From Aselliscus stoliczkanus (lineage: Eukaryota; Chordata; Mammalia; Chiroptera; Hipposideridae): a stretch of 64,000 nt of DNA. Numbering within the stretch: position 1 is the first letter of the stretch; the number at the start of each line of letters is the position of its first letter. The translations under genes and the position numbers were made by a program. Location of the stretch: assembly GCA_033961575.1 (NCBI GenBank), contig CM066736.1, forward strand, positions 87,837,352-87,901,351, written 5' to 3'. Of the stretch, positions 44,046-54,609 are shown piece by piece. The notes below the pieces were generated by a model that worked only from the letters and a program-made list of their open reading frames with translations, was not told the origin of the DNA and did no database searches.

Positions 44046-45522
44046 CTCCTACAATATACTAGGGTTGGGGTAGGGAGACTCTCAGATGGCAGGGAAATTT
44101 AGCTCCCCTATTGCTCTGGCCAATCTGTCTGGGACCCAGCTTGCTCTGGGTTCACCCTCCCACCAGTCACAGGGGTCCATAAATGCTGCCTCCTCCAGGA
44201 AGTCTTCAGGGACCAACTAAAAGGATCCCCTCTACTTCTTCCAGGGCCCCTGACAGGAAGTCTGAGGTGAGGAATATCCTTTGAAGTAGAATCTCATGGT
44301 CCTGGCTGCCTATCAGATTCCTAGACCCCTCCTGGGGAGGAATGTTTACCTGTCAAGCATCTCTTGCTATGGGGCACCCCTCCCCCATTCCATGGTTATC
44401 TTGTTTATTCAAGGGGGGGCGGTACTTGACCCAGAGTTGATCAATCAGAGCATCCATCCAGGCCCCTTGCCAGTGATTGGCTCAGGGGAAACCAATTAGA
44501 GTTTGCCCCAAGGATTTTGGTGAAATTAGCATGAAAGGTTCTCTCTCTTTTCCTCAAGGATTATTAGCTGTGAGGGCCCTGGAAGCCTGGTGCTTCTGGA
44601 AAGAACTTGGTTGAGAATGTAGAAAGCCAGTATGAAGTCAGGAGAGAGGATAAAAAAAGAGAGCGTGCTGATGGAATCTTTGTAACTGCTGGATCCAGCG
44701 AAGTCTGATCTGGGTCCACCTTGGATCCTTTCTTTACATGAACTAATTAATACCTTTCTTGCCTACACATCTGTCACTTGCAAAACAGCCTTGACGGATA
44801 TGACACCACAAACACAGGCAACAATAGAAAAAAAATAGATAAATCAGAATTCATCAAAATTAAAAACTTTTGTGCAACAAAGGACACTATCAACAGAATA
44901 AAAAGACAGCCCACAGAATGGGAGAAAATATATGAAAGCATATATCTTTGATAAGGTATTAACATCCAGAATATATAAAGCATTACTACAACTCAGCAAC
45001 CACCACAACAAAAACAACCCAATTCAAACATTGGCAAAAATCCTGAGGAGACGTTTCTCCAGAGATGATATCCAAATGGCCAATAAACACATGAAAAGAT
45101 GCTCAAAGTCACTAATCATTAAGAAAATGCAAATTAAAACCACAATGAGATACCACCTCATATTCATTAGGATGGCTATTATCAAAAAACCCAGGAAATA
45201 ACAAGTGTTGGAGATGTGAAGAAATAGGAACCCTATTCATTATTGGTAAGGATGTAAAATGGTGCAGCTGCTGTGAGAAACAGTGTGGTGATTTCTCAAA
45301 AACCGAAAACAAAACAAAAAAAAAACAAGAATTACCATAAGATCCTGCAATTTCTCTTCTAGGTGAAAAGAATTAAAAGCAGGGCCTCAAACATATTTAT
45401 GCACCAATGTTCATAGCAGCATTATTCACAATAGCTAAAAGGTAGAAACAACTGTTCACAACAAAAGAATGGTTAAACAAACGTTGATATAACTATAATA
45501 CACTGGAATATTATTCGGCCTT

Positions 45523-45690
45523 AAAAAGCAAGGTAAAGGGCCAGCCAAGTGGCTCAGTTGGTTAAGAGTTCACTCAAGAGTGTGAGCTGAGCTCTGAGTA
45601 ACAGCAGTTCGATGCCCAGCCCTAGCTGAGCTGCCAACAGGTGGCAAGAGGGCTCAGCTAAAAAAAAAAAAAAAAAAAGCAAGGAAATGC
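45523..45690 (+). mobile_element. tRNA-derived SINE, head type C, inside an L1
   Basis: The element (about 45538-45678) opens GGGCCAGCCAAGTGGCTCAG, has B box AGTTCGATGCC, carries 'gccaacaggtggcaagaggg', and ends in poly(A). Duplications AAAAAGCAAGG flank it. A deletion of about ten bases relative to other copies precedes the 'gctgccaacaggtgg' block. Confidence 0.9.
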
Positions 45691-45736
45691 TACAATGTGG
45701 ATGAACCTTGAAAACATTATGCTGAGTGAAATAAGC

Positions 45737-46322
45737 AAGATGTAAAAGGGCAGCAAGATGGACCTAGAGAACATCAGGCTAATTGAAATAAGTCAGATGG
45801 AGAAAGACAAATACCATATGATCTCACTTATATGTGGAGTCTAAAGAATAGAATAAAGAACAAACTAACCAGAAACAGTCTTAGAGACATAGAAAAAAAA
45901 ACCTGAGGGTTGCTAGATGGGAGGGGGGTGAGGATGAGGGAGAAGGTAAGGGGATTAGAAAGCACAATTGGTAACCACAAGATTGCCACGGATACAAAAG
46001 ACAGTTTGGAGAATATAATCAATAATGTTGTAAAGATTTTGTAGGGTGTCAGATGGGCACATGTCTTATTAGGTAGACCACTTCATGGATGGTGTAGGTG
46101 CCTGGCCACTGCAGTGTACACCTGAAGCTAAATAATAATAAATGTCAAATATAAATATATATATAGTCACAGGATGTGGAGCACAGCATAGGGAATAGAG
46201 TCAGTGGAATTGTAACAGCTATACATGATGTCAGAAGGGTAGTAGATTGGGGGAAAGGGGTATAAATGTCTAGCTATTACACTGTTTTGTACACCTGAAA
46301 CTAAAAAAAAAGATGCAAAAGG
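45737..46322 (+). mobile_element. Nested L1 3' end with target-site duplication
   Basis: The insertion (45750-46309) lies between near-identical 13-base duplications AAGATGTAAAAGG and AAGATGCAAAAGG at 45737-45749 and 46310-46322. It contains 'caaataccatatgatctcac', 'ttatatgtggagtctaaaga' and 'ttgtacacctgaaactaaaa' before poly(A). It is a 5'-truncated L1 that landed in the older L1. Confidence 0.85.
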
Positions 46323-46611
46323 ACAAATACTGTTATGATTTCACTTACATGAGGTATTATTATAAAATAGTCAAATTCATGGAGCCAGAAAGCAGAATAG
46401 TGGTTACCTGGGGCTGAAGGAAGGAGAAATGGGAAGGTGTTGTTTAATAGGTACAGAGCTTTAGTATGGGATGACAAAAAAAGTTCTGGAGATGGACAGT
46501 GGTGATGGTTGCACAGCAATGTGAATGTATAATTCTTAATGCCACTGAATTATACATCCAGAAGGGTTAAAATGGTACATTTTATGTGTGGTATAAGAAA
46601 TATATCATTGG

Positions 46612-47305
46612 TCTTTGCCCCTGGCTCCTGACACAGAGCTCCTAAATGCCTTGGAATTTCCTGAATGATAAAAGCATCTTTTGTTGTAATGAGTTGACTC
46701 TTGGCAGGCCCCTAAGTGACTTCAAGATGGGGGCTGGTTGCCAGAAAGACCAAGCCTTGACTTCAGTCTTGGGACTTTCAGCCACATCCCCTTATCTCCA
46801 GGGACGGGGAGAGGGGCTGGAGATTGAGTTCAGTGGCCAATGGCCAAGGAGTTCATCAGTGGTGCCTACATATTGAAACCTCTATAAAAAACCCGAAACA
46901 AGAGGGTTCAGAGAGCATCTGGTCTGGGGAACACATAGAAGTGCTGGGAGGTGGTGTACCCAGAGAGGCAAGGAAGCTCCACTCTGTGCCTCTTCCCCCA
47001 TACCTTGCTTTGTGCATCTGCCATTTGACTGTTCCTGAGTTGAATCCTTTAAAATAATGCAGTAGTAAATAAAGTGCTTTCCTGCCTTCTGTGAGCTGCT
47101 CTAGCAAATCATCAAACCTAAGGAGGGGGTTGTGGGAGCTCCCGATATATAGTCAGTTGGTCAGGAGGATGGGAAGCCCAGGACTTGCAACTGGCATCTG
47201 AATTAGGGGGGCAGTTTTGTGGGACTGAGCCCTTACCCTGTGGGGTCTGTGCCACCCTTCAGGGTTGGTGTCAGGAAGAAAAAAACCCACACATTTGGTG
47301 TCAGA
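46612..47305 (+). repeat. Probable solo LTR of an endogenous retrovirus relic
   Basis: The approximately 690-base block interrupts an L1 3' end. It has a TATA-like 'cctctataaaaaacccgaaa', a poly(A)-type 'agtaaataaagtgctttcct', and phrases such as 'ggactgagcccttaccctgt' and 'aggacttgcaactggcatct' that I associate with mammalian LTR consensus sequences. No internal viral genes are present. The family is not assigned and exact ends are uncertain. Confidence 0.6.
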
Positions 47306-47409
47306 AGTATTGTGGGTAAAAACAGCTCATTTTATGTTCCATATATTTTACCATAAAAAGGATTAAAATGGTAAATTTTATGTTATATGTATTTTACTAC
47401 AGTAAAAAG

Positions 47410-48200
47410 CATACAAGCAAAAACAACCCTGACCATCACATCTCCGTGTGAAGAGACAGTTCTCCGTGGGTCTCTCAGATTTCTGCATGTCTTGGGGGCA
47501 GAGACAGACCACCCTTGTTCCAGATCATCTTTTCTAGGGTGTTTGCATAGCAAACAGCCTTGGAAGATAGTGATAGTGTCTCCCTCTGGAGCAAAAGGCA
47601 GGTTTGCTGACTGGTTAGGCTAACAAAGATGTCTTCCTCCAGGGCAAAGGTCAGGCAGGCTTCCTGCCCATTATGAAAGAGTCGAGTTGCCCAATATCCA
47701 GGCTCCTTTCTTGTAATGCAACCCATTGCATGTGCAGGTATTATTTGGCTTCCTTTACGTCATCACTTGGGAACTGGGCCTTGAGGAACAAATGCTAATA
47801 CTGGTATTCTCTCTGCTGCTATTGCTGTGAGGAACAATTTTCTTTGCCTCTAACTAGGAGACTCAGGTCTTCTGCCAGCATCCATAAACTGTAGAGGCTC
47901 ACTTGTAAGTATGGTAAAATCGCAGACCCCTCACAGTTCTTGATATTGCTTGTGTCAGACTCTCAGGTGGGAGATATAGGAAATTCGTGCTTTTGACAAT
48001 TCATTATGATAGTCAGCCAACTCAGGCTTGTGGGAATCTCACCTTAGAGCTAAGTCTCAGAAGAGTTGGCTTCCCTAAGGAGCAGACACTTCCCTTTTGC
48101 TTCTCCCTTTCTGTTCCAGCTGCCAGGAAGCTCGTAGTTGAGTGCCCATGCTCTCCTACCTTAGGATCAAAATGAGTCTCAACCTTCTGTGTAACTTTTG
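47410..48200. other. Unassigned, probably repeat-derived
   Basis: I see no gene. Composition and phrases such as 'tccctctggagcaaaaggca' suggest another LTR-like relic, but I cannot support a family. Confidence 0.3.
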
Positions 48201-48209
48201 TATTCCTGC

Positions 48210-49015
48210 TCCTGTTTTTTTTTTAAATTAAGATGTAATTCACCTATCAAAAAATTCATGCTTTCAAACTGTACGATTCAGTGGGTTTTAGTATTATATT
48301 CACAAGACTGTGCAACCATCACCACTATCTAATTTTCATCGCCAGCAAAGAAACCCTGTACCCATTAGCGGTTATCCTTCTCTTCCTCCTTCCTTTGGGA
48401 ACTACTTATCTACTTTCTGTATTTGTAGATCTGCCTATTCTTGACATTTCATATAAATGAAATCTTATGTGCCATTTTGTTTCTGACTTATTTTGCTTAG
48501 CCTAAGGTTTTCAAGATTCACCCACATTGTAACATGGGTCAGAATTTAATTTTATGACTGAACAATATTCTATTGTATGGACATGCCATATTTTGGTTAT
48601 CTATTCATCAATTGATGAACATTTGGGTTGTTTTGGGGGCTATTATGAGTAACACTGCTATGAATATTTGTGTACAAGTTTTTGTGTTGGCGTATGTTTT
48701 CTATTTTCTTGGGTATAAGAGTATACCTAAGAGTGGAACTGCTGGGTCATATAGTAGCTCTATGTTTAACTTTCTGAGGAACTCATGTAATGTTTTCCAA
48801 AGTGGCTGTACTATTTTACATTCCCACCAGCAGTATATGAAAGTTCCAATTTCTCCAAAGCCTCATTAACACTTGTCTGTCTTTTTCATTATAGCCATCC
48901 CAATGGGTATAAAGTGGTATCATATTAAGAATTGGATTTGCTTTTCTCTAATTGCTCCTTTTTTTGTTGTTGTCATTAATATTTTCCCATTTTATTATAT
49001 GTATTTCTGATCTGA
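48210..49015 (-). repeat. L1 LINE 3' UTR relic (antisense)
   Basis: Clear antisense L1 text includes 'cagtgggttttagtattata', 'tgtgcaaccatcaccactat', 'aatattctattgtatggaca', 'tgaacatttgggttgttttg', 'gtggaactgctgggtcatat' and 'cattcccaccagcagtatat'. Open frames here are not genes. Confidence 0.85.
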
Positions 49016-49054
49016 GACCTGACATCTTTTGTGGAACAAATACGCCATAGAGTA

Positions 49055-49285
49055 GGAGAGTCATAGGTTTCAGGGCCAGAGAGTCCTGGTTCCAAATCCT
49101 CCCTCTGCTTCTATAGTTCTACGACCTTGAGCAAGTTGTGTAACATTCTGAGTCTCAGTTTCCCTGCTTATTAAACATAGGTTACAGTATTAACCTTTCA
49201 TGGTAGTTGCTGTTATTTAAAAATAAATCTACAATAAAGCTGTGATGTGGGCCTGGCACAAAATAGGTCCTCAATGAATCTCACT
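49055..49285 (-). repeat. MIR SINE fragment
   Basis: 'cctggttccaaatcctccct', 'gagcaagttgtgtaacattc', 'gagtctcagtttccctgctt' and 'gggcctggcacaaaataggt' give the antisense MIR order. Confidence 0.7.
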
Positions 49286-49624
49286 AATGAGTCTGAGAGT
49301 CTGATGGGGAGATTTCGGGCTTGCTCAGGAAACCTAGGCTGGGGACTGTTTAGATTTTAATCTATTATCTGCTTTATTTCGGCAACTTTGTCCAACAGAA
49401 GCATTTCAGGCTGCCACAAATATCAGCCTCTCTGTGCTTCTATTTCCGTTTTGTGACATGACAAACGGGGCTGTGTACCATAATGTGAGTCAATCAGGGT
49501 TCATTCTAACATCTTACAAATTTTGTCTCTTGCCTCAATCATCAAACTAGCTGCTGTCTAAAGGGCCATCTCCTCCCTCAGATGCAGGACTCCCCAGGGT
49601 GGGGAGGGAAGTAAACTAAGACTT

Positions 49625-49830
49625 CCTAAGAACTTACAAGTATGTTCTTAGTAAGTAAGGCACAATGTTATGTGCCTTATTTTAGCCATTCCATGAGCTG
49701 GTCAGGTGGGTTCTATTACCCCATTTTATAAATGAGGAAGCTGAGATTTCAAGAAGTTAAATAACTTCTCTGAAGTCACACAGCCAGTAAATGCTGGCAC
49801 CTGGATTCAAACCCAGCTTTGATGATTTTA
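49625..49830 (+). repeat. MIR SINE fragment
   Basis: 'atgttatgtgccttatttta', 'ctattaccccattttataaa', 'tgaggaagctgagatttcaa', 'aagtcacacagccagtaaat' and 'cacctggattcaaacccagc' follow MIR order. Confidence 0.8.
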
Positions 49831-50564
49831 ACATCTGGTTTCTATCCCCCCACCCCATACAGAATGTTCCCTCCACGCCGCCTCATCCCACCCCCCCACC
49901 CCCACCCCCACCAGAAGGTACTCAGGGAATTTCAGGCTGACCTGAGTGGCTAGTTCCCATCCCACTGGCGTGACAGAGACAAAGTTATTCTTCACCCTGA
50001 GCTGAGATCGCCTCCTAGAAGCCACAGGTCAGGTCTCTCCTAGAGCCACAGGACAGCCCCTCACTCCGTCTCAGGCCAGGAAAACAAGCTCTGTGTTGCA
50101 AGTCAGGATGCCAGGCTCTGCCCTGACTACTAGACTTAGCCCATGAGTTCTTTAAGCAGAGGGCTGGATGGACTTGCCCCTCGGTCCCTAGGCCATCTCC
50201 ACAGCCCGATAACTTGAGCAGACGTGCCCTCCCGTAGGAGCTGTTAATGACAGGGCCGGCCCTGGGACAGGGGGCCCAGGCCAGGGCACTGGCCCTTACT
50301 AGACATGCCTATAGTCAGAGGAAGAGTCAGAACTAGGCCAGCAAATCTCCACACCAGACTGAAATAGAAACCCATTTCAGAGACAAATGGGGAAATGGTC
50401 CCAAGACAGGACGGGTGGAGGTGGAGTGTCGCTGGCAAAAGCCCTGTAGACAAAGCTTCCTGAGTATCTTGAGTGGCCTCTGCTGCAGTCGGAACCTGTT
50501 GCCAGGCTCTGCCGACACACCCCCTCCTCTTGGGAGGACACGTTAGAATCCTAGGTCCCACACT

Positions 50565-51000
50565 GGACAAGATGCTTCAACATCTGAACCTCAGCCTCTA
50601 AAACTGCAAAATGGGGACAAAAATAATCTTGGCTGCATTTGCTTTTATGTGAAGCACTTAGCACACAGTAGGTGCTTAATAAATGATAGCCATTGTTAAT
50701 ATCACTTAACCTTTCCTTTCAGCTCAATATTGACCTAGTGATTCATTCATTTGTTCTTTCATTCATTTATTCATTTAGCCCACCAGCCACCATATGCCCA
50801 CCAGGTAGACCACAGCAGTTAAGGATCAAGTTCTGGGGGTTATGTAGGAGTTAAAACCCCAGCACTGCCACTAATTGGCTAGGTAACTCTGGGAAAAGCC
50901 ATTTTCTCTCACTGACTCTTCATTTCCTTTCTTGTAAAATGGGAATAATAACAGCACCTCCAGGGCGTGCTAGGATGTTGCCGGAGAGTCAATGGGACAA
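50565..51000 (-). repeat. Two MIR-like fragments
   Basis: About 50570-50700 ('catctgaacctcagcctcta' to 'acagtaggtgcttaataaat') and about 50820-51000 ('ttaaaaccccagcactgcca' to 'ttgtaaaatgggaataataa') follow the antisense MIR order. A repeated ATTCATTT tract separates them. Confidence 0.65.
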
Positions 51001-51009
51001 TGGTGTGAG

Positions 51010-53250
51010 AGCAGCCAGAGCAGAGCCTTGGAGGGTAAAGCAGGTGGCAGGTGGGCTACACAGAGGAAGCAGGCAAGCTGCCAGCCCTGCAAACCGGGTT
51101 GTGCTGGGAGTGCCAGGCAGCTGGGCCTCCAGGGATAGCCACAGGATGAGGCGAGGGTGGGTGGGAGGGGAGAAGAGTCAGCAGGCTCAGAGACAATTGT
51201 TAGGTTTCCGGACCACGGCCTGCTCTCTTTCTGGTAAACTAAGAACCAGTGAGGAAACACAAGAAATGTAAGAACTTGAGGAAAAGTCTGAGCCAAACAA
51301 GGAGCCTTGGGCGGTATGGAGTTACTCCAGCACACCAAGCCAGGGGGACGTGTGCACTCACACATATTGCACAGACGTGCACACACACTCAAAAGCTGCA
51401 TATTCTCACCGGTGCATACACACCCACCCAAGGGCTTGTGCACACATGCAGATGCACCATCAGAGGCACAACATTTTATAGTTGGCAACAAGCCTTCTCA
51501 TTTATCACCTCATTTGATACTGAGGGGTGGAGAGAGTGTCCCTGAATTGGCTTAGGACCCATTCTCAAGCTGGCAAGAGATGTGAATCCCAGATATTTTC
51601 AAGAGGCCGGGGCCCATGCAATGGACTGTGCAGCCTCCATTTTCTTCTCCCATGGTGGTGTCAGTGGGAGTTGAAAAGCAATGGAAACCCCAAAAAGTTT
51701 TAGCCCAGCTCCCCTAGACACACTTGTTCACCCTACTTAGTTCCCCTTTAGCAAGCCACACCGGGTCTCAGGGACACTTTCCCCACTGGTCATATGGGGT
51801 CAGCTCCAGGCTGTCTTGAGATGTAGCAGGGATGGCAGAGACCAGAGCTTTCCAAAGGCCTCTGCTGTGGACTCCCACCCAGTCACCTAATCATCCTAGT
51901 CTCTCTTGCCACAGGCTCCTCCCTTAGGGACCCTCACCAGCATACAACACTTAGCAGTTTCAAATACTCAGGAAGAGATCACCGTCTTACCATTTTATAG
52001 AGTAAGAAATTGAGGCCCAGAGAGGAAAAGTGTCCTGTAGCACTCAGGACTCAAACCCGGGCTGATGCGGCTCCCCATCCTGCCTCCGCTATTCCACTCC
52101 TCCGCCATGATCCATCCCGGTCCCCATCTCCTCTGCCCTCCACGCTGAGCAGCCTGCAGGCTCCAGGCACAACCACACGGAGGAAAGGAGGGGGACCCTC
52201 CCCACCCCGAGTCTGCTCTCACTCCAGTCTGTGATAAGCCACAGTGGACTGCATAGGAGCTCTGAGAGGAGGCTGGGGCTCAGACATCCTCACAGTATTG
52301 ACCCAGAACACTCACCCCAGAGCTACTGAGCTCCACGTTGGTCTGTGAAGTGTTAGAGCAAATTCTAACTCCTGGAGCAGTCCCTACTGCTAGCCAGCTC
52401 CTGTGCCACAAACTGTCAAGTGCATGTCTCACAGAAGTCCCAGAAGGCAGCAGATGAGGAAACCAAGAAATCCGAGGAGGGGAAGTAACTGGCTTCAGCA
52501 CAGAGCTGGCAAGCTGCAGCGCTGGGACCCAAATCCCAAGAACATTCCAGCTCAAGTCCCTATCACCAAGGCTGACTCAGCCCCTACCCAGATGCGAGCA
52601 GTCGCGTCACGCTGAGTGTGCTCATCAACTCAGTCCTGAGGGCTGTGGGGGGGATTGAGTGAGATGACATTTAGGGACCAGTGCTTGGCACAGGGTCGGT
52701 ACTCATCGGGTGACTATTTGTCTCCTCCTCTTCACCCCACCCCTCAGCCCTCTCTTGGCCTTTCTCAAGTCTGGAGAGAGTCCTGGTCCTGCTCTTTGCT
52801 GCCACAGGGAATAATTAACCTGGTTTTCTCTGCAGTGCCTGGAAGGTCCATTAAGAGATGCTGAGATCCTGAGACTGATGGCTCTGTTGTCTGCGGCTCT
52901 GACTCCATGGGTCCAGATGCCATTCTCTCCCCTTGGGAACTGAAGATGGCTCCTCAGATTGAGGGTGACTTGGGGGAAAAAGGCTGAGCCTGGTCACCAT
53001 CCCTTTCTCCAGCTCCAATCCATTCTTGAGCTTGGGCTTGATGAGGAAAAGGCAGCCAGGCTCATTCTGTCTCAGGCCCAATGTCTGGGCATCCCTTCCT
53101 ATCCATAAGATAAGTCCTCCCTCTTTCCCCCTCCTCCTTTATTACGGGTACTTATTGGGCACCCACTCTGTGTAGGTAATGTTCAAGCACTTGAGAGCAT
53201 AAAACAAAGTTCCTGCCCTTATAGCACCTATAGTCCAGTAGTGGAGACTA
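51010..53250. other. Unassigned sequence
   Basis: I see no gene. CA-rich text lies at about 51350-51450. MIR-like cores lie at about 51945-52060 ('cattttatagagtaagaaat') and 52400-52530. The rest is unassigned. Confidence 0.4.
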
Positions 53251-53335
53251 GTTTATTTTAGTTAATGAGTAAATAAATACAGAGAGTGCCAAAAAAAAAA
53301 TGTATACACATTTTAAGAAAGGAAAAAACAGTATT

Positions 53336-53532
53336 AAAATTGTAATACTCAGGGCCGGCCGAGTGGCTCAGTTGGTTAAGAGCTTGCTCAAGAGTGCGAG
53401 CTGAGCTCTGAGCAACAGCTGTTCGAGGCCAGCCCGAGCTGAGTTGCCATTGAGCCACCAACAGGTGGCAGGATGGCTCAGCTAAAAAAAAAACAAAAAA
53501 AACAAAAACAAAAAAAAAAATTGTAATACTCA
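53336..53532 (+). mobile_element. tRNA-derived SINE, head type C, with target-site duplication
   Basis: The element (53352-53516) opens GGGCCGGCCGAGTGGCTCAG, the cleanest type C start in the window. It carries 'accaacaggtggcaggatgg', ends 'ctcagct' and has an A/C-rich poly(A) tail. The perfect 16-base duplication AAAATTGTAATACTCA lies at 53336-53351 and 53517-53532. It is recent. Confidence 0.95.
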
Positions 53533-53593
53533 ATATATACCGATAACAAAAGGTGAATACAAATCATGTATATACATATTTTTGGCACCCCTG

Positions 53594-53710
53594 ATATACA
53601 TGTTCTGACAATTAAGTTTGCACACTTGTTGCAACGATGTTGCTAACCTTTTTTTGATATCGAAGGGATTATTCATTATGAATTTGTACCAACTGGACAA
53701 ACAGTTGTCT
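53594..53710 (+). mobile_element. Mariner transposon 5' fragment
   Basis: About 110 bases ('tctgacaattaagtttgcac', 'cttgttgcaacgatgttgct', 'attattcattatgaatttgt') repeat the 5' end of the mariner found at 54030. The rest of the element is absent, so this is a truncated second copy of the same family only 430 bases away. Confidence 0.8.
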
Positions 53711-54029
53711 CTCACCACCCACCAGAATATAAGCTGTTTAAAGTCAAGGATTTTGTCCATTTCATTCATTTCCAATATATCCAACACTTAAAATAGTGCC
53801 AAGCAGCCTTTCATCATTGATCAAGATGGAGTAATGGGGACTGAATATACCCACCCATCTTAAATAACTAGAAAACCAGACAAAATATATGAAACAATGG
53901 TTTTCAACACATAGAACAGCAGACAATGAAGGACAGTGAACTCTTGAGAGTTTGTGGTAATGGTTTCATAGGCATGGGCATATGTTACAGATTATCAAAT
54001 TGTACACTTTATATATGTATAGCTCATTG

Positions 54030-54603
54030 TACGAGGTATGACAATTAAGTTTGTGAACTTGTTGCAACAATGTTGCTAACATTTTTTTTATATCAGAGAG
54101 ATTATTCATTATGAGTTTGTACCGACTGAACAAACAATTAACCAAGTTTACTATTTGGAAGTGCTGAAAAGGCTGCATGAAAAAGTTAGACAACCTGAAC
54201 TTTTTGCCAACAATTCATGGCTCCTGCATCACAACAATGCACCAGCTCACACGGCACTGTCAGTGAGGGAGTTTTTAGCCAGTAAACAAATAACTGTATT
54301 GGAACACCCTCCCTACTCACCTGATCTGCCCCCCCCCAATGACTTCTTTTGTTACCCAAAGATAAAGGAAATATTGAAAGGAAGACATTTTCCTGACATT
54401 CAGGACATCAAGGGTAATAAGATGACAGCTCTGATGGCCATTCCAGAAAAAGAGTTCCAAAATTGCTTTGAAGGGTGGACTAGACACTGGCATTGGTGCA
54501 TAGTTTCCCAAGGGGAGTACTTCAAAGGTGACCATAGTGATATTCAGCAATGAGATATGTAGCACTTTTTCTAGTGTCCAACCTCATATTGTCCAACCTC
54601 GTA
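54030..54603 (+). mobile_element. Internally deleted mariner (Tc1/mariner) DNA transposon
   Basis: The element is flanked by TA. It begins TACGAGGTATGACAATTAAG, and its end, read on the minus strand, is TACGAGGTTGGACAAT, so the terminal inverted repeats agree in 14 of 16 positions. At 574 bases it is less than half the usual 1.3 kb. The 5' terminal region is joined directly to the C-terminal part of the transposase gene. A second imperfect copy of the 3' end motif ('tgtccaacctcata') lies just inside the terminus. Confidence 0.9.
54155..54553 (+). pseudogene. Mariner transposase C-terminal fragment (inactive)
   Basis: An open 132-codon frame within the deleted mariner matches the C-terminal half of mariner transposases. 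Visible are NNSWLLHHNNAPAHTAL (19-35), ITVLEHPPYSPDL (46-58), NDFF (62-65) and the end GEYFKGDHSD. The family needs a D,D34D triad. The second Asp, in the HHDNAPAHT motif, is Asn here (residue 27, codon AAC at 54233-54235). The third Asp (63) is separated by 35 residues rather than 34 because of an extra Pro in a C-run. The N-terminal DNA-binding half is missing. The fragment cannot be an active transposase. Confidence 0.88.
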
Positions 54604-54609
54604 TAGCAG

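Larger units (their letters stand above)
44795..46611 (+). mobile_element. L1 LINE 3' end (ORF2 remnant and 3' UTR), with two nested insertions
   Basis: It is sense L1 text of an old mammalian subfamily. About 44930-45200 still translates as the degenerate end of ORF2 (RRFSRDDIQMANKHMKRCSK and MQIKTTMRYHL are seen), and 3' UTR phrases such as 'ggaatattattcggccttaa' follow. The element is split by a type C SINE (45538-45678) and by another L1 3' end (45750-46309). It then resumes with 'gatgcaaaaggacaaatact' and 'ggttaaaatggtacatttta'. A further piece of the same 3' end appears after the LTR at about 47310-47405. Confidence 0.8.

Noticed and set aside
44932..45201. 89-codon frame as a possible gene
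   Set aside because: It is the degenerate end of L1 ORF2 within an old LINE.
48573..48869. 98-codon hydrophobic open frame resembling a membrane protein
   Set aside because: The DNA is an antisense L1 3' UTR relic.
50253..50267. GGGCCGGCCCTGGG as a SINE start
   Set aside because: Only the first bases match. No A box, B box or tail follows.
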